This document shows positions 7,938-15,527 of a stretch of DNA of 35,300 nucleotides, one piece after another. The stretch covers positions 1 through 35,300 of the forward strand of contig JACESF010000045.1 of NCBI GenBank assembly GCA_013911975.1, written 5' to 3'. A model generated the notes under the pieces. That model saw nothing but the letters and a program-made list of their open reading frames with translations, made no database searches and was not told the DNA's origin. Position numbers and translations under genes: made by a program. Each line of letters starts with the position of its first letter. Within the stretch, counting starts at the first letter, position 1. This DNA comes from Hyphomicrobiales bacterium. Lineage in GTDB: Bacteria; Pseudomonadota; Alphaproteobacteria; Rhizobiales; Xanthobacteraceae.

Positions 7938-9575
7938 ATGGCGTCCCAGCAATCGCTCCCCGATTTCGTGCAATCCATGGACAGCGCGGGGTTTCTCGTC
8001 CGCATAACGGACGAGGTCCGTGTGGACCAGATCCCGAAGATCATCGAGGCCAATCCCACCAAGGCGGTCCTCATCGAGAAGGTGAAGGACTGCGAATTCA
8101 GCGTGCTCGCGAACGCCTATTCCAACCAGGACATGTATGCCTGGGCCATGGAATGCGACAAGACGCAGACCGGGCTGCAGATGGTCTCCCGCGCCAAGCT
8201 GCGCAAGCCGTGGGAAGTGGTCGAGACCGCGCCGTGCAAGGAGGTGATCCTCACCGGCGACGACGTGGACCTCACCCGCCTGCCGCTGTTCCTGCACCAT
8301 GACCGCGACGGCCACGCCTATACCAACGACAACCTCTTCATCAGCAAGCACCCGGACACGGGGGTCTATGACTGGGGCATCTACCGCTCCATGTTCCGCT
8401 CGAAGACCGAGAAGTCGGTGGACATGACCTGCACCTCGCACCGCCAGCGCATCCACGCCATGGCGGCCGCGGCGAAAGGGCAGAACCTGGAAGTCGCCAT
8501 GGTCATCGGCGGCCCGACCCTCGACAAGATCTCCGCGCTCGTGGGCGTGCCCGGCGATACGGACGACTTCGAGGTTCTGGGCGGCTTCTACGGCGCGCCC
8601 GCCAAGATGGTGAAGTGCGAGACCATCGACGTGATGGTGCCCGCCAATGCCGAGCTGGTGCTCGAATGCGAGCTGATGGCCCTGGAGGGCCTCACCTTCG
8701 ACGAGGGGCCGTACGGCGAATATACCGGCATGTATGGCGGCGGGATGAAGCACAATTATCGCCTCAAGGTGAAGGCGATGACCCACCGCAAGAACCCGAT
8801 CTACCAGCATTGCACCATCGGCGGCATGCATCCCTGGTACACGGACAACATGCTCCAGTTGCCGGCCATCGAGGCCGACCTCTACGGCGCCCTGCGCCTT
8901 GCCGGCATCGACGTGGTGGAAGTGCGGTGCCCCCTGGGCGGCCTCTCGAACATCGCCTACGCCAAGATCCGGCCGCTGGGCATCGGCGATGCCAAGCAGG
9001 CGCTCGGTCTCATGCTCACCTGCTCCAAGCAGGGCCTGCCGAAGGTGGCCATGGTGTTCAACGACGACGTGGACATCTGGAACGACCAGGCGGTGCTGGC
9101 CGCCATGGCCTTCCGCTTCATGCCGGATCGCGACACGGTCATTATCAAGGACTGCAACACGATGACCGTGGACCCCATGTGCATCGATCCCGGCGTGGCG
9201 TCGAAGATCGGCATGGACTGCACCATCCCGCTGGGCGGAAACTGGAACCCCGACGAGTTCATCAAGAGCGCCGTCACCGACCTCGGCGATCCGCCGGCGG
9301 ACGTGGTGGAAATGTCCGAGGACGATCTCACGAAGGACATGGAAGCCTTCATCGGCGCCGCGCCGCGGGCGTGGCTGGACGTGCTGAAGCACTATCACGG
9401 CCAGCCCTATCCCGTGATCTACCGGGCCTTCGGCAATCTCCGTCACAAGCTCGGGCGGCTGAACGACGCGCCGTGGTACCGCTACACGCTGTCCGATCGT
9501 CCCTTCGCCTTCGAGGCCAAGCCGGCCCCGCCGTCGAACTTCGATCCGAAGCACGTTGGCACGACCCCGGCATGA
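7938..9575 (+). CDS. UbiD-family prFMN-dependent (de)carboxylase, 545 residues
   Basis: UbiD enzymes use prenylated FMN to (de)carboxylate aromatic or alpha,beta-unsaturated acids. The catalytic R-E-E triad is visible: R150 in GIYRSM, E256 and E261 in DEGPYGEYTG, with spacing like Fdc1 (R173, E277, E282). Other family marks are VILTGDDVDLTRLPL near 104-117 and GGPTLD near 191. Start is ATG 7938; the upstream extension of the frame overlaps the SRPBCC gene. The stop overlaps the ubiX start (ATGA). Length is greater than typical 4-hydroxybenzoate-type UbiDs and than the second UbiD here, so the substrate probably differs. A role in ubiquinone synthesis is unlikely given the catabolic neighbourhood. 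Substrate unknown. Confidence 0.9.
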   Translation: MASQQSLPDFVQSMDSAGFLVRITDEVRVDQIPKIIEANPTKAVLIEKVKDCEFSVLANAYSNQDMYAWAMECDKTQTGLQMVSRAKLRKPWEVVETAPCKEVILTGDDVDLTRLPLFLHHDRDGHAYTNDNLFISKHPDTGVYDWGIYRSMFRSKTEKSVDMTCTSHRQRIHAMAAAAKGQNLEVAMVIGGPTLDKISALVGVPGDTDDFEVLGGFYGAPAKMVKCETIDVMVPANAELVLECELMALEGLTFDEGPYGEYTGMYGGGMKHNYRLKVKAMTHRKNPIYQHCTIGGMHPWYTDNMLQLPAIEADLYGALRLAGIDVVEVRCPLGGLSNIAYAKIRPLGIGDAKQALGLMLTCSKQGLPKVAMVFNDDVDIWNDQAVLAAMAFRFMPDRDTVIIKDCNTMTVDPMCIDPGVASKIGMDCTIPLGGNWNPDEFIKSAVTDLGDPPADVVEMSEDDLTKDMEAFIGAAPRAWLDVLKHYHGQPYPVIYRAFGNLRHKLGRLNDAPWYRYTLSDRPFAFEAKPAPPSNFDPKHVGTTPA

Positions 9576-10216
9576 CCCGCCACACGCCACCGGGTCCCGT
9601 CCGCCGCCGGATGATCGTCGGCATCACCGGCGCCACCGGCATCGTGTACGGCGTCCGTCTCCTGCGGGCGCTGCGCCAGTTGAAGATCGAGAGCCATCTC
9701 GTGGTGTCGAAGGCGGGGGAGATGACCCGCGCCTATGAGACGGAGATGACGTCCGAGGAACTGCGCAGCCTCGCGGACGTGGTCTATGCGCCCGGCGACA
9801 TCGCCGCGCCCATTTCCAGCGGGTCGTTCCGCACCATGGGCATGATCGTGGCGCCCTGCTCGGTCCGCACCATGAGCGACATCGCGAACGGCGTCACGTC
9901 CGGCCTCATCAGCCGGGCGGCGGACGTCTGCCTGAAGGAGCGGCGGCGGCTGGTCCTGCTGCTGCGGGAGACCCCGCTGCATGCCGGGCACCTGAAGACC
10001 ATGCTGGCGGTGACCGAGATGGGCGGCATCATCGCGCCGCCCGTGCCGGCCTTCTACACCCGCCCCCAGTCCCTGGACGACGTGGTGACGCATACGATCG
10101 GCCGCGCGCTCGACCTGTTCGACCTGGACCTCCAGGCGTTCCCGCGCTGGGGCGAGGAGGAAGAGGTGCGCTTCGCGCCGGACGAGGGCGTCTCCGACCC
10201 GGCCGAAACGACCTGA
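9572..10216 (+). CDS. ubiX: UbiX-family flavin prenyltransferase
   Basis: 214 residues from ATG 9572, overlapping the ubiD stop by four bases. UbiX attaches a dimethylallyl group to reduced FMN to make prFMN, the UbiD cofactor. Visible marks are the N-terminal nucleotide-binding loop IVGITGATGIVYGVRLL, VVAPCS-type segment IVAPCSVRTMSDIANG, LVLLLRETPLHAGHL and the C-terminal PPVPAFYTRPQSLDDVV with the conserved R-E-T-P and Y residues. It has a slightly long, proline-rich N-terminus of about 13 residues. It is the only UbiX here and presumably supplies cofactor to both UbiD proteins. The nearby FMN reductase could provide its reduced flavin. Confidence 0.93.
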   Translation: MTRHTPPGPVRRRMIVGITGATGIVYGVRLLRALRQLKIESHLVVSKAGEMTRAYETEMTSEELRSLADVVYAPGDIAAPISSGSFRTMGMIVAPCSVRTMSDIANGVTSGLISRAADVCLKERRRLVLLLRETPLHAGHLKTMLAVTEMGGIIAPPVPAFYTRPQSLDDVVTHTIGRALDLFDLDLQAFPRWGEEEEVRFAPDEGVSDPAETT

Positions 10217-10222
10217 GCGGTG

Positions 10223-11293
10223 TCATCCTCCCGGAGAAACGTCGCTCCGCCCGGGGATCCGCCCCAGCATGCGCTCCGGGAGGAGACGCCCCAGGAGGAT
10301 GCGCCCGGCCAGGATGGCGAGGACGGCCACCGCCGTCCCGATGCCGGCTTCCACCAGCCGGTCGAACACCAGCGGCGGCCAGGGCAGCCCGCGCCCCAGA
10401 TTGCTCATGCCGATGGCCAGCGGCGAGATGAACAGCAGCGCGATGCCGTAGCTGCGGGCGATGAACAGTTCCGCCACGCCCTGGAGCACGACGATCAGCA
10501 GCACCAGGGCCAGCGGCCCCGGCTGCGTCGCGAACAGCCCGGCCGCGACGCCAACGCCGCCGAGCGTGCCCAGGATGAGCTGGAGCATCCGCGCGAGTGC
10601 GTCCGGCGAGGCCAAGGCGGGCATGAGCGCGCCCACCACCACCGCCGCCCAGAAGGGATGGCCGATGCCCAGGGCCAGGGCGAGGGCCCAGGCGCAGACC
10701 GTGGCCACCGCCGCCGTGGTGATGATGATGACGTGCCGCCGCAGATCGAGCGCGGCGGACCCTTTTGCGAGGCGTCCGGGCAAAGCGCGCAGGGCGGACT
10801 GGGGATTGGCCGTACCCTGCGGCCCCAGCAGCGTGAGGAGCACGGCGAAGCCCGCGCCGCCCGCGCTGGTGGCGATCACGAGGGCCGCGCGGTCCGGCGC
10901 CACGGGAATGTCGGCGATGACCAGCAGCACCAGGATGAAGAAGATCTCCCCGCGCGGCACCCATCCCATCAATGTGCCGAGCGTGCCTGCCCCAACGACC
11001 ACGGCGAACAGCAGGGCGCCCAGCAGCCAAAGCGGGCCGCCCGCGGCGGAATAGGCCACCGCCGCCGCCACCGTCGCCACGAATCCGATGGCAACCACCA
11101 CCTGCGTCTCGGCCCGGCTCTGGGCCGTCTCGCTGTGTCCGTACAGCGAGGCCAGCGCGCCGAACGCGGCATAGACGGCGATGTCCAGGTGCCCTGTCAG
11201 GTAGAGCGCCAGCAGCGGCACGCCCACGGACGCGGCGACGCGCAGCGCGGCCCGCGCGTCCTGTGCCGTCACTCCGAAAATAGAGTTGAGCAT
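10223..11293 (-). CDS. FUSC-family membrane protein (aromatic-acid exporter-like)
   Basis: 356 residues from ATG 11293. The sequence is very hydrophobic, with two blocks of transmembrane helices (roughly residues 15-155 and 190-340) separated by a basic linker. Segments such as AALRVAASVGVPLLALYLTG and HPFWAAVVVGALMP match the fusaric-acid-resistance / aromatic-acid-efflux (FUSC) superfamily. These proteins export aromatic acids or other weak acids across the inner membrane. This is a half-length member. It lies convergent with ubiX (6-base gap) and divergent from ubiD2 (34-base gap), consistent with handling substrate or product of the decarboxylases. The frame extends upstream to 11329 but would overlap ubiD2; a GTG at 11272 is another possible start. 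Confidence 0.75.
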   Translation of the reverse strand: MLNSIFGVTAQDARAALRVAASVGVPLLALYLTGHLDIAVYAAFGALASLYGHSETAQSRAETQVVVAIGFVATVAAAVAYSAAGGPLWLLGALLFAVVVGAGTLGTLMGWVPRGEIFFILVLLVIADIPVAPDRAALVIATSAGGAGFAVLLTLLGPQGTANPQSALRALPGRLAKGSAALDLRRHVIIITTAAVATVCAWALALALGIGHPFWAAVVVGALMPALASPDALARMLQLILGTLGGVGVAAGLFATQPGPLALVLLIVVLQGVAELFIARSYGIALLFISPLAIGMSNLGRGLPWPPLVFDRLVEAGIGTAVAVLAILAGRILLGRLLPERMLGRIPGRSDVSPGG

Positions 11294-11327
11294 TCCAATA
11301 CCGAGCTGGAAGACAGAAGGAGGGACC

Positions 11328-12683
11328 ATGCCCTATCAAGACCTGCGCGCTTTCCTGTCTAGCTTAAGGCAAGCCGGCGATCTTGTTGATATAGCACGGC
11401 CGGTTGCTCTCAAGTATGACGTGGCGAAAGCTCTGGCCAAGAGCAGCGCCCTGGATGGTCCGGCGCTGTTGTTCACGCAGACGGGCACCGACTTCCCGCT
11501 CGTCGCCGGACTTTACGGAAACCGGCGCCGCGCGCTCATCGCCTTCGAGGCGAGCGAGGACACCATCCATGCGCGGGTGACGAAGGGCATCGACAATCCC
11601 CTCGCCCCCGTGGACTTTTCCGGCGCCCCGCCCTGCCAGGAGGTGGTGCTGACGGGCGACCAGGTGGACCTGACGAAGCTCCCCATCCCCATCTACAGCC
11701 CCAAGGACGGCGGCCCCTACATCACGGCGGGCATCGTGGTCTCGGAGGATCCCGACACCGGCGTCCCGGACATCGGGAATTACCGCTTCCAGGTGCACGG
11801 TCCGCAGATCCTGGGCGTGTTCTCCGCGCCCAACCACCGCTTCGGCAAGAACATGGCGAAGGCCATCGCCCGAAAGGTGCCGCTCCACGGCGCCATCGTC
11901 ATCGGCGTGGACCCCATGACCGCCTTCTCCTGCCAGGTGCAGGGCGGCGACGCCACCAACGACTGGTTCGTGGCAGGCGGCCTGCGCGGGGCGCCGGTGG
12001 AGCTGGCGAAAGCCGTCACCAGCACGGTGAAAGTGCCCGCCCACGCGGAGTTCATCATCGAGTTCGTGGTGGACGAGGACGACCAGCGCATCGAGGGGCC
12101 GCTCGGGGAATATACCGGCTACTACACGCCCGCCTCCCCCAAGCCCACCGCCAAGGTCACGGCCATCACCCATCGCCGCGACCCCGTCTTCCAGGGCCTG
12201 CTGACGGGCAAGCCCATCACCGAGAACCATGTCCTCAAGCAGATCCCGTTCGAGGCCTCGATCCTGCGCCAGCTTCAGGCCCAGTTCCCCACCATCGCCG
12301 ACATCGCCATCACCAGTTCGGGCGGCGTGCAGACCTATGTGGTCATCGCCATGACGCCCCGCTACGAGGGCGAGGCGCGGCAGGCGATCCTGGCGGCCAT
12401 GGCCTCGAACCTGCACCCCAAATGGGTGGTGGTGGTCGATCCCGACATCGACATCCGCAAATCCTCCGAGGTGGAATGGGCCATGTCGTTCCGCGTGAAG
12501 CCCCGGGAGGACGTGTTCGTGGTGGACCGCACCGCGGCCGCGCCGCTGGATCCCTATACGGACGGCGGCTATTCCTCCTCGGTGGGCATCGACGCCACCC
12601 GGCCGTTCGGGGTGGAATTCCCCGACGTGTCCGAAGTGCCCGGCTGGCGCGACTTCGACCTTCCCGAGATCGAGCCGCGCTGA
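11328..12683 (+). CDS. Second UbiD-family prFMN-dependent (de)carboxylase, 451 residues
   Basis: Starts at ATG 11328 behind a strong AAGGAGGG site; the frame extends to 11286 without a better start. The R-E-E triad is present: R153 in GNYRFQVHG, E256 and E261 in IEGPLGEYTGYY. VVLTGDQVDLTKLPIPIY and GVDPMTAFSCQ are family segments. It is clearly a different UbiD clade from the upstream copy: about 95 residues shorter and only moderately similar, so not a recent duplication. It stands alone on the plus strand with FUSC divergent. Its first ~100 bases are less GC-rich than the rest and may carry the FUSC promoter. Substrate unknown. Confidence 0.9.
   Translation: MPYQDLRAFLSSLRQAGDLVDIARPVALKYDVAKALAKSSALDGPALLFTQTGTDFPLVAGLYGNRRRALIAFEASEDTIHARVTKGIDNPLAPVDFSGAPPCQEVVLTGDQVDLTKLPIPIYSPKDGGPYITAGIVVSEDPDTGVPDIGNYRFQVHGPQILGVFSAPNHRFGKNMAKAIARKVPLHGAIVIGVDPMTAFSCQVQGGDATNDWFVAGGLRGAPVELAKAVTSTVKVPAHAEFIIEFVVDEDDQRIEGPLGEYTGYYTPASPKPTAKVTAITHRRDPVFQGLLTGKPITENHVLKQIPFEASILRQLQAQFPTIADIAITSSGGVQTYVVIAMTPRYEGEARQAILAAMASNLHPKWVVVVDPDIDIRKSSEVEWAMSFRVKPREDVFVVDRTAAAPLDPYTDGGYSSSVGIDATRPFGVEFPDVSEVPGWRDFDLPEIEPR
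11386..11413 (-). promoter_or_regulatory. Possible FUSC promoter inside the start of ubiD2
   Basis: Only 34 bases separate the divergent FUSC and ubiD2 starts, too few for two promoters. On the minus strand within ubiD2, TTGAGA (11413-11408) is followed after 16 bases by TATCAA (11391-11386), about 93 bases ahead of the FUSC ATG. This is a fair sigma-70-like match in a locally AT-rich stretch. It is a guess from pattern alone. Confidence 0.22.
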
Positions 12684-12707
12684 CGGGACCTCGCGCGCCC
12701 GCGCCGC

Positions 12708-13313
12708 CTACATCAAAGGCGGGCGGGCCTGCTCGGCCGTGCACATGGCGTGGCGCATGCGCGAGAACTGGACCACCTGCCGCCCCACCGTCTCCAACTG
12801 GAAGCGCGCGGCGGCATCCACGCACTGCCCCTCCGGGTCGAACAGCGCAGTGGAGGTGTTGAGCGTCGCCCCGAGCGGCGTCGGCCATCCCCGTAGGGCA
12901 TGGGCGACGGAGCGCAGGGTGGCGAGCGTCTGGCTCGCCGCCTGGGCCCCGCCCGCGCACGCCACCAGCCCCACGGCAAGGCCGTCGAAATAGGGGCGTG
13001 CCTCGCCGCGCAGGTCCTCGGCATAGTCCAGCGCGTTCTTCACGAGACCGGACAGGGAGCCGTGATAGGCAGGCGAGCCCACCACGATGCCGTCGCACCG
13101 CCGATAGAGATCCACCAGCCGCTGCGCCTCGTGCGTGCGGTCGGGGTCGGAGGGATTGTACATGGGCAGGAGCAGGTCCGGCCCGGAGACGAGCACCGTC
13201 TCGGCACCCTCTGCGGCCGCCGCCGCCAGGGCCACCGCGAGGGCGCGCTCGGTGCTGGAGCCGGACCGGGGCGTTCCGCCCAAGCCCAGAATGAGGGGAC
13301 GATGGGTCTGCAT
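12708..13313 (-). CDS. NADPH-dependent FMN reductase (flavodoxin-like fold)
   Basis: 201 residues from ATG 13313 with GGAGGA upstream. The N-terminal ILGLGGTPRSGSSTERAL is the phosphate-binding loop of the NADPH-dependent FMN reductase family. GSPAYHGSLSGLVKNALDYAEDL is the second flavin-contacting motif, and ACAGGAQAASQTL the third. It reduces FMN with NAD(P)H. In this setting the reduced FMN may feed UbiX for prFMN formation, or reduce flavin for an oxygenase outside the window. It is the last gene of the minus-strand operon, 123 bases below the MaoC gene and convergent with ubiD2, so it could have its own promoter. Frames reaching 13346 begin further upstream without a ribosome site. Confidence 0.85.
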   Translation of the reverse strand: MQTHRPLILGLGGTPRSGSSTERALAVALAAAAAEGAETVLVSGPDLLLPMYNPSDPDRTHEAQRLVDLYRRCDGIVVGSPAYHGSLSGLVKNALDYAEDLRGEARPYFDGLAVGLVACAGGAQAASQTLATLRSVAHALRGWPTPLGATLNTSTALFDPEGQCVDAAARFQLETVGRQVVQFSRMRHAMCTAEQARPPLM

Positions 13314-13390
13314 GCTCGTTCCTCCCGAACCGCGCCGGCCGCACATGCCCGGCGGCGCTGAGCCCGCGTCTTGCGGCGGGCGATTATTGG

Positions 13391-13412
13391 GGCGGCGCCC
13401 GTGGCGCCCGCC
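13391..13412 (-). terminator. Intercistronic hairpin between maoC and the FMN reductase
   Basis: On the minus strand GGCG(G)GCGCC and GGCGCCGCC form a 9-bp stem with one bulged G and an ACG loop. A 12-base perfect palindrome, GCCGCGCGCGGC (13419-13430), lies just before it, right after the MaoC stop. There is no U-run, so it is more likely an mRNA-stabilising or attenuating element than a strong terminator. Confidence 0.35.
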
Positions 13413-13436
13413 GAACTTGCCGCGCGCGGCGCGCGC

Positions 13437-13862
13437 TCAGGCGGAGGCGCCGGGAAGCCGCAGCTCCGCCTCGCCCACCGCCACCGGCCGCCCGCCCACG
13501 CGGGCGGTGAGGTCCGCGCGGACATGGCACGTACCGGCCTCGTCCCGCGCCTCCAGAACCTTGCCCTCGACGAGCACCACGTCGCCGGGGCGCACAGGGG
13601 CGACGAAGCGCGCGGACAGCCGGCGCACGAAGCCCGCCGGGCCGACGGCATCCGTCACCGCCCGGCCCATGAAGGCCATGGTCAGCATGCCATGGGCGAT
13701 CACCCCGCCCAGGCCCGACGCCTCGGCGAAGGGCAGGTCGTAATGGATGCGGTTGTAGTCGTCGGATGCGCCGGCATAGCGCACGAGCTGCTGCGTGGTG
13801 ACGGGCTCGGTCTCCAGCGCGAACACGTGGCCCGCCTGCCATTGGTGGGGCGTATCGGTCAT
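13437..13862 (-). CDS. MaoC-like hot-dog dehydratase, catalytic subunit
   Basis: 141 residues. The hydratase-2 motif is present: the catalytic D and H in ASDDYNRIHYD, followed by GLGGVIAHGMLTMAFMGR. Enzymes of this family add water to trans-2-enoyl-CoA to give (R)-3-hydroxyacyl-CoA. The start ATG (13862) overlaps the stop of the preceding gene by four bases. That preceding gene encodes the other hot-dog half, so the two products probably form a heterodimer like ChsH1/ChsH2 or HadAB, which accept bulky or branched acyl chains. Confidence 0.88.
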   Translation of the reverse strand: MTDTPHQWQAGHVFALETEPVTTQQLVRYAGASDDYNRIHYDLPFAEASGLGGVIAHGMLTMAFMGRAVTDAVGPAGFVRRLSARFVAPVRPGDVVLVEGKVLEARDEAGTCHVRADLTARVGGRPVAVGEAELRLPGASA

Positions 13863-14329
13863 GCGAGGCTCGCCTTCTCCACCTGGTCTAGCGACCGGTA
13901 AACCGTGGTGCGGCTGAAGACGAGGACGAGGCCGCCCGCATCGTCTTCCACCCGCATGTCCTGCCGCATCAATTCCATCAGGCCCTTGCTGCCGCGCTTC
14001 TCGTCCACGCCCGTCAGGCCGAGAATGCAGGCGAGCCGCATGCCGGCCACCACGGGGCGCTCATAGGTGAAGGCGACGGTGCCCGCCATGATGCGGCGGC
14101 GGTCCAGCGGGGCCATCCAGGGCGCGTCGGCGACCGGGCGGAAGGTGGTGGGAAAGGTGGGCGGGGCCACGATATCCGCGTGCCCGTGGGTCCGGGCATG
14201 GGCCACGTCGTGGAACAGCGGGTTCTCGTCGCCGATGGCACGGGCGAACTTGCGGATGGCGCCGCGCTCCACCTCCACCTCGAAGGCGGGCATCACGGAG
14301 CCGATGAGGGAACGGTCGATCTCGGCCAT
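13859..14329 (-). CDS. MaoC-like hot-dog protein, N-terminal-type (FAS1-like dehydratase) subunit
   Basis: 156 residues beginning MAEIDRSLIGSVMPAFEVEVERGAIRKFARAIGDENPLFHDVAHAR, typical of the MaoC_dehydrat_N / FAS1-like dehydratase family. It includes IVAPPTFPTTF and the FTYERPVVAGMRL strand. It lacks the D-x4-H hydratase motif of its downstream partner, as expected for the non-catalytic, acyl-chain-accommodating half of a heterodimeric hydratase. It begins 4 bases after the thiolase stop and overlaps the next gene, so tight co-translation is likely. Confidence 0.85.
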   Translation of the reverse strand: MAEIDRSLIGSVMPAFEVEVERGAIRKFARAIGDENPLFHDVAHARTHGHADIVAPPTFPTTFRPVADAPWMAPLDRRRIMAGTVAFTYERPVVAGMRLACILGLTGVDEKRGSKGLMELMRQDMRVEDDAGGLVLVFSRTTVYRSLDQVEKASLA

Positions 14330-14333
14330 GGCT

Positions 14334-15503
14334 CTACCCGATCCGTTCGATGAGGGTGGCCGTGCCGAGCCCGCCGCCGCAGCACATGGATTGCAGCCCG
14401 AACCGCCCGTCGCGCCGCTCCAGCTCCGAGAGCAGGATGGTCATCAGCCGCGCGCCGGAGGAGCCCAGCGGGTGGCCCATGGCAATGGCGCCGCCATTGA
14501 CGTTCACCTTGTCGAGGTCCGGCTTGATCTCCTTCAGCCACGCCCCGAGCACGCTGGCGAAGGCCTCGTTGATCTCGAACAGGTCGATGTCCGCCAGCGA
14601 CAGACCCGCGCGCTCCAGGATCGCGCGGGTGGCGGGAATGGGGCCGGTCAGCATGATCTCGGGATCGACGCCCACCACGAGTTGGGCGTGCAGCCGTGCC
14701 CTCGGCCTCAGCCCGAATTCGCGGGCCTTCGCGGCGGTCATCAGCAGGAGGCCGGCGGCGCCGTCCGACACCTGGCTGGCATTGCCGGCGGTGACGCGCC
14801 CGCCGTCCGGCCGGAAGGACGGCTTCAGGGTGGCGAGCTTCTCCAGCGAGGTTTCCCGGCGCACGCCCTCGTCCCGCTCCAGCAGGCCGCCTTCGGCCGC
14901 CGCCACGGGGATGAGGTGCCCGGCGAACCGGCCCTCGTCCTGCGCCGCCGCCGCCAGGGTATGGCTGCGCAGCGAGAGTTCATCGAGATAGGCGCGCGAG
15001 AGGTCCCAGCGCTCCGCGATGCGCTCGGCCGCCTCGCCCATGGAGGGCATGGAGAAGCGCGCCACCAGCTCTTCCGGGTAGCGCCGCCCGTAGCGGGTGT
15101 CGTCATTGCCGCCCTGGGTCACGGACATGACCTCGACGCCGGCCGCGATCACCACGTCGCAAGTGCCCGAGCGGATGAGGTTGTCGGCGAAATGCACCGC
15201 CTGCTGGGACGAGCCGCAGGCGCGCTGGACGGTGGTGCCCGGCACGGTGACGGGAAAGCCGGCGCTGAGCAGCGCGGTGCGTGCCACGTTGCCCGCCTGC
15301 ATGCCCACCTGCGCGGCGCACCCCGCCACCACGTCCTCCACCGCCGCCTTGGGGATGCCGGTGCGGGCCACCAGCGCCTCCAGCACCGTGCCCAGAAGGG
15401 CGGCGGAATGCCAATCGCGCAGGGCGCCGTTGCGCCGGCCCACGGGCGTGCGGACCATATCGACGATGACGGGCTCGCGGTCGGCAAGCTGCGCGGGGGT
15501 CAT
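14334..15503 (-). CDS. Thiolase (acetyl-CoA C-acyltransferase)
   Basis: 389 residues from the second of two close ATGs (15503), which is 6 bases from GAGGAG; the first ATG at 15509 directly abuts that site. The nucleophilic cysteine is C96 in VQRACGSSQQAV. NEAFASVL, NGGAIAMGHPLGSSGAR (catalytic His) and SMCCGGGLGTATLIER (second Cys) complete the degradative thiolase active site. It cleaves 3-ketoacyl-CoA to acetyl-CoA and a shortened acyl-CoA, the last step of the proposed route. It lies between the biotin carboxylase (24-base gap) and the MaoC pair (4-base gap). Confidence 0.93.
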   Translation of the reverse strand: MTPAQLADREPVIVDMVRTPVGRRNGALRDWHSAALLGTVLEALVARTGIPKAAVEDVVAGCAAQVGMQAGNVARTALLSAGFPVTVPGTTVQRACGSSQQAVHFADNLIRSGTCDVVIAAGVEVMSVTQGGNDDTRYGRRYPEELVARFSMPSMGEAAERIAERWDLSRAYLDELSLRSHTLAAAAQDEGRFAGHLIPVAAAEGGLLERDEGVRRETSLEKLATLKPSFRPDGGRVTAGNASQVSDGAAGLLLMTAAKAREFGLRPRARLHAQLVVGVDPEIMLTGPIPATRAILERAGLSLADIDLFEINEAFASVLGAWLKEIKPDLDKVNVNGGAIAMGHPLGSSGARLMTILLSELERRDGRFGLQSMCCGGGLGTATLIERIG

Positions 15504-15527
15504 GGTCATCTCCTCGGTTCGGCGGTG

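Noticed and set aside
7938..10216. ubiD/ubiX as ubiquinone-biosynthesis genes
   Set aside because: A second UbiD, CoA-pathway genes, an exporter and no other ubi genes point to catabolism; the family names reflect fold and cofactor only.
12684..12707. Bidirectional terminator between ubiD2 and the FMN reductase
   Set aside because: Only imperfect GC-rich pairing across the two gene ends and no U-run on either strand.
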